Shown one piece after another: positions 6,355 to 13,640 of a stretch of DNA of 13,640 nucleotides. The position numbers were made by a program, and so were the translations under genes. The stretch spans positions 1 to 13,640 of the forward strand of contig CAYURD010000103.1 of assembly GCA_964446865.1 (NCBI GenBank), read 5' to 3'. The stretch comes from Glaciecola sp964446865 (GTDB taxonomy: Bacteria; Pseudomonadota; Gammaproteobacteria; Enterobacterales; Alteromonadaceae). Every line of letters begins with the position of its first letter. Position 1 is the stretch's first letter. The notes beneath the pieces are model-generated. The model saw only the letters and a list, made by a program, of their open reading frames with translations. It did no database searches and was not told where the DNA came from.

Positions 6355-7824
6355 TTAAAACGCGTACTGAGCCTTAAGATATATCAAAGCATCAACTTCA
6401 TCATCAATATCATCAAACTTGCGATTGGCAACAGAGCCACCGGCTTTTAACAACCAATCACCCACTGGCCTTTGGTAAAACCCAGATATTTCTAGCAACT
6501 CCTCGCTAGCAGAATCCGTTAATATGGGTGAAGGTCGCTGCTTATCGGCGTTTAAATCAGCGCTGCGCAAATACACTTCCATCATATCACCACCGGCTAA
6601 ACGTATATTTGCACCGAGAGTTAGCTGTTTGGCATCACTATCAAATGTACTGCCAATAGTGCGTCCGTACATACGATAACCATCGGTGTAGGTGCCATGC
6701 TCATAATAGCAATTAAAGACCGCATCGTTAGAGCTACAAGCAACGTTAGTATCGCTAGTTTCAATAAATATCTTAGCGCCGCGCCAGTACGTCGACAAAC
6801 CAAACAGATTCGCGTTATCTGTGATTTTATAGCCATTTACAGAGTCTTCACCAACTCTTTGAGCGTAAATTGTAAGCGGTCTATCAAACACGCGTGTTGT
6901 ATAACTTATGTCAATCCCAGCCAAGTGGTTGCCTCGTTTAGACAGCTGCGAATCATCACAAACACCGCCTGGCTGAAAACATACATTTTGAAACGTAAGC
7001 AGTTCGATAAATTCTTTAAAACCTTCTGACTGGCCATCACCCGACCACATAGCACTCCACGACAAGCCAAATTCTAAGCCTTTAAATGGCCTCGCATTAA
7101 ATCGATTCATGAACAACCTAGCATTGGGCACTGCACGGTTTTTTTCGAGTTGCCCCATCTGAGTGGTAAAATACCACGGCCCCAACCAACTTAGCCACTT
7201 GCTTTGTGAGCGGGTGTTGACCGAACGCGACAGCGCAATGGCTTTAACAGGGCGTGTGTTGTTACTCATGATTAAACTCGATGATTGCGCAGGCCCCCAC
7301 CATTGATCAAGTGAGCCTAGGCGCAAATTCCAATCACCAAATTGATAGGCAATAAAGCTATTGTCGTAGTTTCGTTTTGAGTTGCCGCTGCTGGTGTAAT
7401 TTACCGACACCTGACCAGAAATCCTGCCCGCATAAAATTCGGTCGATATTGTTGCTTTGCCCTTATTCTCAACGCCATCGTCAAAGCTTCTGAATCTCAC
7501 ATCATCGGAGGCAGCTTGTAGGCTTAAAAACTTGCGGCTGTCTCTTCTTTTGTTAAGCATTAAATAATGACTTAACCGCAAGTAAGCTTGGCGGGGCCTA
7601 AATGGCATATCGGCGGCGGTTAAATCGTCTAAGCCTGAGGCAATGCCCTTCCACGGTATCGGGTAAGTATTAACGGCAACATCCAAATACCCCCATTCAA
7701 CCAAGGTCTGTAAATCGTAATGTAATTGTTTGTCTTGGGTGCCGACATAAGCAGAGGCTGCCACATAATTAAGCGACAACATTGTAAGAAAAAGTGAATA
7801 AAAAATACTACGCAAAATGAGCAA
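6355..7824 (-). CDS. Wzi-family capsule assembly outer-membrane protein
   Basis: Outer-membrane beta-barrel of the Wzi family, which in characterised systems binds and organises capsular polysaccharide at the cell surface. The 489-residue precursor starts with a signal peptide (LRSIFYSLFLTMLSL... with AASA near residues 22-25 as the likely cleavage site) and ends with an aromatic residue after alternating strand residues (YLKAQYAF), as outer-membrane barrels do. The motif LGSLDQWWGPAQSSSLIMSN (171-190) is characteristic of Wzi. Two close cysteine pairs (CFQPGGVC and the C...C of NVACSSNDAVFNCYY) may form disulphides in extracellular loops. The start is TTG, chosen because AAAGGA lies 7 nt before it and because this frame gives the signal peptide; an out-of-frame ATG overlaps 3 bp upstream. 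Its closeness to LPS genes fits an envelope role, but no other capsule genes are in the window. Confidence 0.88.
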   Translation of the reverse strand: MLILRSIFYSLFLTMLSLNYVAASAYVGTQDKQLHYDLQTLVEWGYLDVAVNTYPIPWKGIASGLDDLTAADMPFRPRQAYLRLSHYLMLNKRRDSRKFLSLQAASDDVRFRSFDDGVENKGKATISTEFYAGRISGQVSVNYTSSGNSKRNYDNSFIAYQFGDWNLRLGSLDQWWGPAQSSSLIMSNNTRPVKAIALSRSVNTRSQSKWLSWLGPWYFTTQMGQLEKNRAVPNARLFMNRFNARPFKGLEFGLSWSAMWSGDGQSEGFKEFIELLTFQNVCFQPGGVCDDSQLSKRGNHLAGIDISYTTRVFDRPLTIYAQRVGEDSVNGYKITDNANLFGLSTYWRGAKIFIETSDTNVACSSNDAVFNCYYEHGTYTDGYRMYGRTIGSTFDSDAKQLTLGANIRLAGGDMMEVYLRSADLNADKQRPSPILTDSASEELLEISGFYQRPVGDWLLKAGGSVANRKFDDIDDEVDALIYLKAQYAF

Positions 7825-7831
7825 TACATAA

Positions 7832-7837
7832 TCCTTT
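7832..7837 (-). promoter_or_regulatory. ribosome binding site that decides the wzi-like TTG start
   Basis: AAAGGA on the minus strand sits 7 nt before the TTG at 7824 but only 2-3 nt before an ATG at 7829-7827, which opens a different frame. The spacing favours TTG. The 7838-8033 divergent gap to coaD otherwise shows only AT-rich sequence with no convincing promoter pair. Confidence 0.55.
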
Positions 7838-8033
7838 TTTGAAAAAGCGAGCTGATTCCTTGCTAGCTGTTAGATACTGAAACTTGTGTGAATAATATAG
7901 TAAATTGGTCGCTAGTTGGAGAATTTATTTAGATAAAATTTGCTATTCACATGATCATTTAGTTATGGTTCATAAACGCGCTGATCAAAAGTCGTTGTGG
8001 CAATACTCACTAAAAAAACGGAAACATAGGTTT

Positions 8034-8549
8034 ATGACAAGCTTGGAAAATAAAAAAGACAAACACAGAGCAATTTATCCTGGCACGTTTGACCCTATTA
8101 CTAATGGGCATGCTGACTTAATTGAGCGGGCAGCCAATATGTTTTCTGAAGTCATTGTTGCTATTGCCTCTAACCCAAGCAAGCAGCCTTTGTTTTCACT
8201 CGAAGAGCGAGTTGAGCTCATTACAAAGGTATGTGCTCACTTAGACAATGTTAAAGTGACGGGCTTTACCGGTTTATTGGCCTCGTTCGCTAAAGAAAAT
8301 AACGCCGATATTTTAATTCGAGGACTACGCGCAGTAAGTGACTTTGAATACGAGTTTCAACTAGCGAATATGAACCGTCGCCTAAACCCTGATTTAGAAA
8401 GCGTATTTTTAACACCTTCTGAAGAAAATTCGTTTATTTCATCTACGCTGGTAAAAGAAGTCGCTATGCACAAAGGTGACGTGGCGCAATTTTGTCATCC
8501 AATCGTTAATGAGGCGCTTGCTACGCGTTTGGATGAGAGAAAACGCTGA
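8034..8549 (+). CDS. coaD: pantetheine-phosphate adenylyltransferase
   Basis: Cytoplasmic enzyme that transfers AMP from ATP to 4'-phosphopantetheine, making dephospho-CoA in the coenzyme A pathway. With the ATG at 8034 the protein is 171 residues, about 10 more than usual because of a short polar N-terminal extension (TSLENKKDKH) before the first strand RAIYPG. The nucleotidyltransferase motif GTFDPITNGH is at 17-26 (His26 is the TxGH histidine). IRGLRAVSDFEYE (95-107) and SFISSTLVKE (133-142) complete the active-site and ATP-binding signature. A longer reading from a TTG at 7905 adds 43 residues without family likeness and is rejected. The Shine-Dalgarno is poor (TAGG 3 nt from ATG), so the exact start is the least certain point. 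The gene converges on mutM with 11 bp between stops. Confidence 0.95.
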   Translation: MTSLENKKDKHRAIYPGTFDPITNGHADLIERAANMFSEVIVAIASNPSKQPLFSLEERVELITKVCAHLDNVKVTGFTGLLASFAKENNADILIRGLRAVSDFEYEFQLANMNRRLNPDLESVFLTPSEENSFISSTLVKEVAMHKGDVAQFCHPIVNEALATRLDERKR

Positions 8550-8560
8550 AACACCGAGAA

Positions 8561-9376
8561 CTAGCGCTGACATACCGAACAAAAAAACGTATTTCTCTGC
8601 CCAATAGTTTTTGACTTGATGATTGTCCCACATTTGCCACATTCTTCACCCGCCCGGCCGTAAACGTGTAAATGCTGTGCAAAATAACCAGGGTTACCGT
8701 CAGCTTGCGCAAAATCTTTTAGGGTAGTGCCGCCCTGCTCGATGGCTTTTGCTAATACTATTTTAATTTGTTCGCCTAATGCCATATACCGTTTGAGGCT
8801 CACTCTGCCGGCGGCGCGGCGAGGGTCAATACCCGTATTAAACAAGCTTTCATTTGCATAAATATTACCAACGCCGACTACCACCGAGTTGTCCATAATG
8901 AAATTTTTCACTGGCGATGTTCGGTTTCGGCTTAATTCAAACAAACGCCGACCATCAAAATCGCCACCTAGTGGCTCAGGACCCAAATTGCCTAAAATAG
9001 ATAAAGGTTGGTTATCATTGGGGTCTTGCCACAAACAGCTACCAAAGCGCCGGGCGTCGTTAAGTACTAGCTTTTTTCCCGACTCTAGTTCAATTTCAAT
9101 ATGATCGTGCTTTTGGCGAGCTAAATGGGTATCAACCACGCGCATTTTACCCGACATGCCTAAGTGCATTACCATGTCACCAGCGCTCGTATGAATGAAC
9201 AAATACTTGGCTCGGCGCGTGACCTGTGTGATAAGTAAGCCTTCACTTAGGTGCACTTGTTCAGGCACTTTCCAGCGTAATTGTGGCTGATGAACATGCA
9301 CTTTTTTAATGCGCTGATTTAGCAGGTGTGGCGAAATGCCTAGCCGCGTAACTTCTACTTCTGGTAACTCTGGCAT
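8561..9376 (-). CDS. mutM: formamidopyrimidine-DNA glycosylase (Fpg)
   Basis: Base-excision-repair enzyme that removes 8-oxoguanine and formamidopyrimidines and cuts the abasic strand. At 271 residues it matches E. coli Fpg (269). The essential N-terminus PELPEVE gives Pro2 as nucleophile and Glu3 as general acid after Met removal; Lys57 is in RRAKYLF. The helix-two-turn-helix region carries VVVGVGNIYANESLF. The C-terminal zinc finger has Cys246, Cys249, Cys266 and Cys269, with the conserved Arg261 that contacts DNA. All catalytic residues are present, so it should be active. It is translated 2 bp after the stop of the upstream membrane-protein gene, so it is the second gene of that operon. 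Confidence 0.97.
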   Translation of the reverse strand: MPELPEVEVTRLGISPHLLNQRIKKVHVHQPQLRWKVPEQVHLSEGLLITQVTRRAKYLFIHTSAGDMVMHLGMSGKMRVVDTHLARQKHDHIEIELESGKKLVLNDARRFGSCLWQDPNDNQPLSILGNLGPEPLGGDFDGRRLFELSRNRTSPVKNFIMDNSVVVGVGNIYANESLFNTGIDPRRAAGRVSLKRYMALGEQIKIVLAKAIEQGGTTLKDFAQADGNPGYFAQHLHVYGRAGEECGKCGTIIKSKTIGQRNTFFCSVCQR

Positions 9377-9378
9377 AT

Positions 9379-9867
9379 CTACTGTCTAACCTGAATAATG
9401 GGCTCTAACAAGGCACTAATGGTAGGTGAATTTAATATAAAGACTTCTTTTTTGATCACAATAAATAACTGCTCTTCTACTATATTTAGGGCCACCACCG
9501 TTGGCGTACTCACACCTGCGAGTGAAATGACAACTAGCGAACTTGGCACCCCAAAAAGCGCTGCATCAAACTCAATCCCAGCGGGCGTAATATAGGCGCG
9601 TTGCCATGCACTCACTATGTCTTGTAATTGCTGAGCATCGGGCAGCACGCTTGGCTGGATACCGTTGGGATCAATACGCCAAAGCTGACCCGCTTTTTCA
9701 ATTTCAACGTTGTTGATTTGCATACTGATAATGTACTCGCCCTCAGGCACAACCAACCTAGCGGTAGGCTCATCACTCCCAAAACGGTCGTAATTGAGAA
9801 TAAGAATAAGCGTAAGCATCGAAAATATAAGAACATTATTCCACGCACGTTTAGAGAGTCGGAGCAT
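9379..9867 (-). CDS. small single-pass membrane protein of unknown function, upstream of mutM
   Basis: I do not recognise this 162-residue protein. Residues 1-9 are basic (MLRLSKRAW), followed by one hydrophobic segment at about 11-25 (NVLIFSMLTLILILN). The remainder looks soluble with alternating beta-type strands, so it is probably anchored in the inner membrane with its C-terminal domain in the periplasm. There are no cysteines and no motif I can name. The start ATG at 9867 has no good Shine-Dalgarno, but it fits the positive-inside membrane segment. It overlaps no other gene, and its stop is 2 bp before mutM, implying co-transcription. That linkage does not by itself imply a role in DNA repair. 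Codon use looks like its neighbours, and the frame is open throughout, so I take it as a real gene. Confidence 0.75.
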   Translation of the reverse strand: MLRLSKRAWNNVLIFSMLTLILILNYDRFGSDEPTARLVVPEGEYIISMQINNVEIEKAGQLWRIDPNGIQPSVLPDAQQLQDIVSAWQRAYITPAGIEFDAALFGVPSSLVVISLAGVSTPTVVALNIVEEQLFIVIKKEVFILNSPTISALLEPIIQVRQ

Positions 9868-9937
9868 TTTATAAGCACATTTTTATGTTGAGATAATGAG
9901 GTGAGTATACCAAAAGAAAAATAAATGTCTGCGATTG

Positions 9938-9951
9938 GTGACTTTTGTCAC
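9938..9951. promoter_or_regulatory. inverted repeat GTGAC-TTTT-GTCAC in the divergent intergenic region
   Basis: A perfect 5-bp inverted repeat with a 4-bp spacer sits in the 195-bp gap between the membrane-protein/mutM operon and the ABC exporter operon. It overlaps or abuts possible -35 sequences (TTGTCA 9945-9950, TTGTCC 9952-9957), with an AT-rich GATAAT at 9978-9983. It could be an operator or a chance palindrome; no promoter here has ideal spacing. Confidence 0.25.
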
Positions 9952-10062
9952 TTGTCCGTTTTGCGTATTTGTTCAAAGATAATAAGCATACTAACCGTCG
10001 TGTTGATTAAAGAGCTTGCAAACAAGTCACTTTACTAACACGTTCATAAAGAGAAAACGCTT

Positions 10063-10989
10063 ATGAACCATTATGCTCGCCTATTTGCAAAGCAACTCAC
10101 TAAATCCTATGGCGATGTCCAAGCGCTTCGTGGGATTGACATCAACATTGACCGCCCAGGTGTTTTTGCAGTGCTTGGACAAAACGGTGCTGGTAAAACA
10201 TCCTTAATAAAATGTGCACTTGGCCTAGAGCCTATTGGTGACGGCCAATTAACGACAATGGGACATGCACCTGGGTCGATGACAGCAAAACAGCAAACAG
10301 GCGTAATTTTGCAAGACACTGATTTGCCCGACACCTTAACGGTAAAAGAGCATATTGCATTATTTGCCAGCTATTACCCACAAAGCTTTTCAGTCAACGA
10401 GACCATTGCTATGTGTGAATTAAGTAGTTTTGCGCATAAAAAATATAAGCAACTGTCGGGTGGGCAAAAAAGGCGTGTGCAATTTGCGCTTGCCGTGGTT
10501 GGCGACCCAGAACTCATTTTTTTAGATGAACCAACAACAGGCTTAGATATTGAAGCGCGTCGTAATTTGTGGGCAGTGATTAGAGAATTTGCTAATAAAG
10601 GCAAAACCATTGTATTGACCACTCATTACCTAGAAGAAGCCGATAATTTAGCCGACCAAATCATGATCATGAATCAAGGGCAAATAGTCGCCAATGCAAC
10701 ACCTGCTAACATTCATAAACAGTCAAGTGGGAGTATTGTGCGCTGTCAAACATCGCTAAACGAGGAGCAAATACAACAATTAGCAGGCGTTGAAGCAGTA
10801 TCTATCTCAGGGCGATTTAGCGAAATACGGACCAGCAAGGTCAACCAAACAGTCGCCGAACTGCTCGCCTTAGCGCCTGACTTGCTTGACCTCACAGTTA
10901 GCAAACCCAAGCTAGAAGACATTTTTACGCAGCTGTCTAATCCAGACCTTAAACAAAGTTCAAGCTCTGACTCAGCTGGGGCGCATTAG
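10063..10989 (+). CDS. ABC transporter ATP-binding protein (ABC-2 / DRA-type exporter)
   Basis: Cytoplasmic ATPase subunit expected to pair with the permease encoded 65 bp downstream. It has 308 residues: a standard nucleotide-binding domain of about 220 residues plus a C-terminal extension of about 85, as in the drug-resistance ATPase-like exporters. The motifs are complete: Walker A GQNGAGKTS (39-47), Q-loop Gln84 in VILQDTD, signature LSGGQ (131-135), Walker B LIFLDE (151-156) followed by the D-loop PTTGLD, and the switch His188 in TTHYLEEAD. It should therefore be active. The extension ends in a Ser-rich tail (KQSSSSDSAGAH). Family members of this type export drugs, lipids, lantibiotics or polysaccharides, and the substrate cannot be read from sequence. 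It starts at ATG 10063 after a weak GAGA-containing site. Confidence 0.92.
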   Translation: MNHYARLFAKQLTKSYGDVQALRGIDINIDRPGVFAVLGQNGAGKTSLIKCALGLEPIGDGQLTTMGHAPGSMTAKQQTGVILQDTDLPDTLTVKEHIALFASYYPQSFSVNETIAMCELSSFAHKKYKQLSGGQKRRVQFALAVVGDPELIFLDEPTTGLDIEARRNLWAVIREFANKGKTIVLTTHYLEEADNLADQIMIMNQGQIVANATPANIHKQSSGSIVRCQTSLNEEQIQQLAGVEAVSISGRFSEIRTSKVNQTVAELLALAPDLLDLTVSKPKLEDIFTQLSNPDLKQSSSSDSAGAH

Positions 10990-11054
10990 GCTTAACGCAT
11001 TTTTGCACAATTCGCATCAACACGTAACACGCAACCACAAGGACGCTATTACAC

Positions 11055-11798
11055 ATGAACACTGCCTTTACCTCCTTTAATTTAGAAACCGGCGCAGAGC
11101 TGCTAAAAAGCCTTCGCGCGCCAGAGTTTATTTTACCCACCATGTTAATGCCGGTGGCGTTTTACGCCCTATTTGCGATTGTTTTACCCAATAATGCAAA
11201 CGCAGCGGCTTATTTACTAGCAACCTATGGTGTGTTTGCCGTGATGGGACCGTCTATTTTTGGCTTTGGCATAAACGTGGCAAACGAGCGTGACAAAGGC
11301 TGGCTCTCGCTCAAACGAGCAGCGCCAAGTCGCGGCATTAATTATATTGGCGCTAAAGTCGTCAACACGCTGATATTTTCGAGTGTTGCAGTAGGCATCG
11401 TATACGCAATGGCAGGCTTTGTTGCAGGTGTAGCGCTGCCCATTTCCACTTGGGCTTTACTGTTGTTAACCCATGTTTTAGCGGTTTTTCCATTTATATT
11501 AATAGGATTAAGCATTGGCTTTTTATGCAACTCAAATGGTGCTGTTGCGATATCGAACATTGTATTTTTAGCGTTTGCCGCACTAGGCGGACTATGGATA
11601 CCCGTCTCTGTATTTCCTGCTGGCTTACAGAGCTTTGCACATTTTTTACCTAGTTTTCACTTAAGCGAAATTGCACTTTATGTGTCTGGCGCCCCAGGTG
11701 AACGTGATGTTGTTTATCATGTAATAGTAACGGGCATTTCAACGCTTGCGCTGTTGGGCATCACTATTTTAGCTTGGTCAAAGCAGCGTACTAAATAA
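11055..11798 (+). CDS. ABC-2 type transporter permease
   Basis: Inner-membrane permease of 247 residues with about six hydrophobic segments near 25-44, 52-73, 101-128, 133-158, 162-187 and 218-241, the usual ABC-2 count. The cytoplasmic segment NERDKGWLSLKRAAPSR (77-93) between the second and third spans matches the ER-x-x-G-x-L-x-x-L-R-A-x-P pattern of ABC-2 permeases, the probable coupling region for the ATPase. AAGGA lies 11 nt before the ATG, a somewhat long spacing. It works with the preceding ATPase. The following amidohydrolase gene begins 12 bp after its stop, and that gene's Shine-Dalgarno overlaps the TAA, so all three are very likely one operon. Confidence 0.9.
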   Translation: MNTAFTSFNLETGAELLKSLRAPEFILPTMLMPVAFYALFAIVLPNNANAAAYLLATYGVFAVMGPSIFGFGINVANERDKGWLSLKRAAPSRGINYIGAKVVNTLIFSSVAVGIVYAMAGFVAGVALPISTWALLLLTHVLAVFPFILIGLSIGFLCNSNGAVAISNIVFLAFAALGGLWIPVSVFPAGLQSFAHFLPSFHLSEIALYVSGAPGERDVVYHVIVTGISTLALLGITILAWSKQRTK

Positions 11799-11803
11799 AG
11801 GAG
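11798..11803 (+). promoter_or_regulatory. strong Shine-Dalgarno for the amidohydrolase gene, overlapping the permease stop
   Basis: AAGGAG begins on the last base of the permease TAA and lies 7 nt before the ATG at 11811. It is the best ribosome binding site in the window. It fixes the start and supports tight operon linkage. Confidence 0.75.
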
Positions 11804-11810
11804 TATTGAT

Positions 11811-13640
11811 ATGATTAAACACATTTTTTTGATAGCCACGGTAGTAGTCGTCATTGGATTAAGCGCACTATTATTCACCTTACCTACGACAGACGAAAAT
11901 CAGCAGTCAAGCGCTAATGATGAAGCAGCAACAAGCTCAAATAACGTGTTATTCAGCAATGTCAGTGTTTTTACCGGAACAAACTTAATAGAAAACCAAT
12001 ATGTGTTGGTAAAAGACGGTCTTGTGACAGCCATTAGCGATTCATCGATTGATGTTACGAATGATGACAATGTGCAAGTAGTTGATGGTCAGGGTAAAAC
12101 ACTCCTGCCTGGCTTACTCGACTCGCATACTCACTCTTATGGTTCTGGCCTTAATGACGGTTTGCGTTTTGGCGTGACCGCGCATTTTGATATGTTTTCA
12201 ATGGAATCAACGCTAGCAGCAACACGCGCAAAACGCGATAGCCTTCAAGCCACCAATGAAAGCGATCTTTATAGCTCGGGTACCATGGCAACAGTCGAGG
12301 GCGGACACGGCACTCAATTTGGTTTTAGCATTGATACAGTCGATAGCGTAGATGAAATTGAAAGCTGGGTTAGTTTACGTAAACAAGCCGGTGCAGATTA
12401 TATAAAGTTAGTATATATACCTAATCAGAGTCGCATACCCAGCTTAAGCCGAGCTTGGGCTCAAGAAGTCATTAATCAAGCCCATAAGCAAGGCCTTAAA
12501 GCACTCGCACACATATCTACACACCAAGCGGCACAAGATATGATAGAAGATGGCATAAATGGCTTAGTTCATATATTTGCCGACAAGCTAGCGTCAGACG
12601 AACTGATTAATTTAGCCCTGCAAAACAACGTCTTTATTATTCCCACTTTAGCGGTCATTGCCTCGGTGGATTCTACTGGCTACGCTCAGGCACTTGCCAC
12701 ACGCGAAGGCATAGAAGCACGTTTGTCTTCACAGCAAAAATCGACTTTACTAGCGAGCTTTGGAGCAGACATTCCCGGATTTGAGTTTGCACTGGCCAAG
12801 CAAAATGTGAAACGATTTTATGATGCAGGTGTGACTATTTTAGCAGGTTCAGATTCGCCCAACTCAGGGACAGCATTTGGCATTAGCTTACATCACGAAG
12901 TCATGCTGTTGGCCGAAGCTGGCTTAAGCAATCAACAAGCTATTAGCGCCGCCACTATTGTACCCGCTGATATCTTTGACGTAGAGCGAGGCCAAGTGAA
13001 AGTTGGTAGTAGAGCAGATTTGGTACTTATTGACGGTAATCCATTTGCTGAGCTCGATGTACTGCTAAATGTCGATAGTGTTTTTAAAAATGGCTATCAA
13101 GTTGATACCTCCCTAGCTTCTCAAAGTAGTAAAAATGAAAAGTTAGACGATATTTCGCTTAGTAACTTTGATACTCAAGGCCTAGCGACACTAAACGGAT
13201 TCACCTGGGCAAAATCTGACGACAGCATGGCAAATGGACAGTCTTCAGCGCGCATCGAATTAGCCCTTGACCAGCAAAAACAAAGTACAGTGCTTGTTGT
13301 AAATGCAAAAGTAGACGCAGCCTTTGCCTACCCTTGGGCAGGCGCGGCTGTAGGTGATTTTATGCCACCAGTACAAGGCTTTGATATTAACGCTAATAGC
13401 GAGTTAATGATTGATATTAAAGGTACGCCGGGGACTTATCGAATAATGGCATTTGATGCCAACGCAGCTGGTATTCCGCCAACACAAACCATTGAAGTGA
13501 ATGAACAATGGCAAACGATTACAGTGGCACTAGATGATTTTGCGGGCTTTGACCCTGCCGCGTTTTCAGGCTTTGCGATAGTAGCAGGGCCTACGGTTGG
13601 TGAGTATGAGTTCTCGCTTGATAAAGTTAATTTAAAGTAA
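11811..13640 (+). CDS. membrane-anchored or exported metal-dependent amidohydrolase with C-terminal CIA30-like domain
   Basis: A 609-residue hydrolase complete to its TAA at the last bases of the window. Residues 1-24 are one hydrophobic segment after a single positive charge (IKHIFLIATVVVVIGLSALL), either an uncleaved anchor or a signal peptide without a clear AxA site; there is no lipobox cysteine. A Ser/Asn-rich linker leads to the amidohydrolase domain (about 45-430). Its metal ligands can be read in order: His106 and His108 (DSHTHS), Lys199 as the likely carboxylated bridging lysine (YIKLVY), His234 (AHIST), His254 (LVHIF) and Asp348 (AGSDSPN). This set fits binuclear prolidase- or imidazolonepropionase-like members. 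Residues about 445-609 resemble a CIA30-type galactose-binding beta-sandwich (NFDTQG..., WAGAAVGDFMPP, FDLD-like strands). The substrate is unknown. Operon linkage to the ABC exporter suggests a shared envelope task. The domain fusion is the odd feature. Confidence 0.85.
   Translation: MIKHIFLIATVVVVIGLSALLFTLPTTDENQQSSANDEAATSSNNVLFSNVSVFTGTNLIENQYVLVKDGLVTAISDSSIDVTNDDNVQVVDGQGKTLLPGLLDSHTHSYGSGLNDGLRFGVTAHFDMFSMESTLAATRAKRDSLQATNESDLYSSGTMATVEGGHGTQFGFSIDTVDSVDEIESWVSLRKQAGADYIKLVYIPNQSRIPSLSRAWAQEVINQAHKQGLKALAHISTHQAAQDMIEDGINGLVHIFADKLASDELINLALQNNVFIIPTLAVIASVDSTGYAQALATREGIEARLSSQQKSTLLASFGADIPGFEFALAKQNVKRFYDAGVTILAGSDSPNSGTAFGISLHHEVMLLAEAGLSNQQAISAATIVPADIFDVERGQVKVGSRADLVLIDGNPFAELDVLLNVDSVFKNGYQVDTSLASQSSKNEKLDDISLSNFDTQGLATLNGFTWAKSDDSMANGQSSARIELALDQQKQSTVLVVNAKVDAAFAYPWAGAAVGDFMPPVQGFDINANSELMIDIKGTPGTYRIMAFDANAAGIPPTQTIEVNEQWQTITVALDDFAGFDPAAFSGFAIVAGPTVGEYEFSLDKVNLK

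Noticed and set aside
3221..7824. Complete capsule or O-antigen locus
   Set aside because: Only two glycosyltransferases, KdkA and a Wzi-family protein are present. There is no wza/wzb/wzc, wzx/wzy or polysaccharide ABC exporter within this block, so only an envelope-glycan role is supported.
7629..7829. 66-codon gene from the ATG at 7829 overlapping the start of the Wzi-family gene
   Set aside because: The ribosome site is too close to this ATG, and the frame lies within a clear signal peptide and barrel gene in the correct frame.
7905..8033. 43-residue N-terminal extension of CoaD from a TTG at 7905
   Set aside because: The family begins just before the RAIYPGTFDP strand. The extension has no family likeness, while the ATG at 8034 is close to the expected start.

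Overview
The window looks like chromosomal DNA from a marine-type gammaproteobacterium of the Alteromonadales kind. This is inferred from the close match of the threonine-degradation and Fpg proteins to what I remember of the E. coli sequences, from the Kdo-kinase/heptosyltransferase LPS genes beside coaD and mutM, and from moderately AT-rich coding sequence. The genus cannot be fixed from the sequence alone.

Layout. (1) Positions 1-130 hold a 30-bp tandem array that runs in from outside the window. (2) On the minus strand, kbl-tdh (2403 to 139) forms the two-step threonine-to-glycine operon, with a good promoter near 2642-2671 and a leader of about 230 nt. (3) Positions 2804-3201 hold a 114-bp MITE-like element with 26-bp imperfect terminal inverted repeats. 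Both of its ends have been expanded into tandem arrays, with a 21-bp unit on the left and a 44-bp unit on the right. The 44-bp array contains a 100-N assembly gap. (4) Positions 3221-7824 form a surface-polysaccharide block: a GT9 heptosyltransferase and a GT4 glycosyltransferase on the minus strand, a divergent Kdo kinase (kdkA) on the plus strand, and a Wzi-family outer-membrane capsule protein on the minus strand, read from a TTG codon. (5) coaD (plus) converges on mutM (minus) with only 11 bp between them; mutM is preceded in its operon by a small single-pass membrane protein of unknown function. (6) From 10063 to the window end, a plus-strand operon encodes an ABC-2 type exporter (ATPase and permease) and, 12 bp later, a membrane-anchored or exported metal-dependent amidohydrolase that carries a C-terminal CIA30-like beta-sandwich domain.

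How the parts fit. Kbl and Tdh act in sequence on 2-amino-3-ketobutyrate. GT9, GT4, KdkA and Wzi all serve the cell envelope (LPS core and capsule). CoaD and MutM are housekeeping enzymes. The ABC pair and the amidohydrolase probably form one envelope-associated unit whose substrate is not known.

The most unusual part is the repeat biology. Three arrays with different periods (21, 30 and 44 bp) all contain the same roughly 19-bp outer tip of one inverted-repeat element, and together they bracket the kbl-tdh operon. I saw no clear new defence or mobile system. The two leads worth following are the repeat family and the exporter/amidohydrolase-CIA30 operon.
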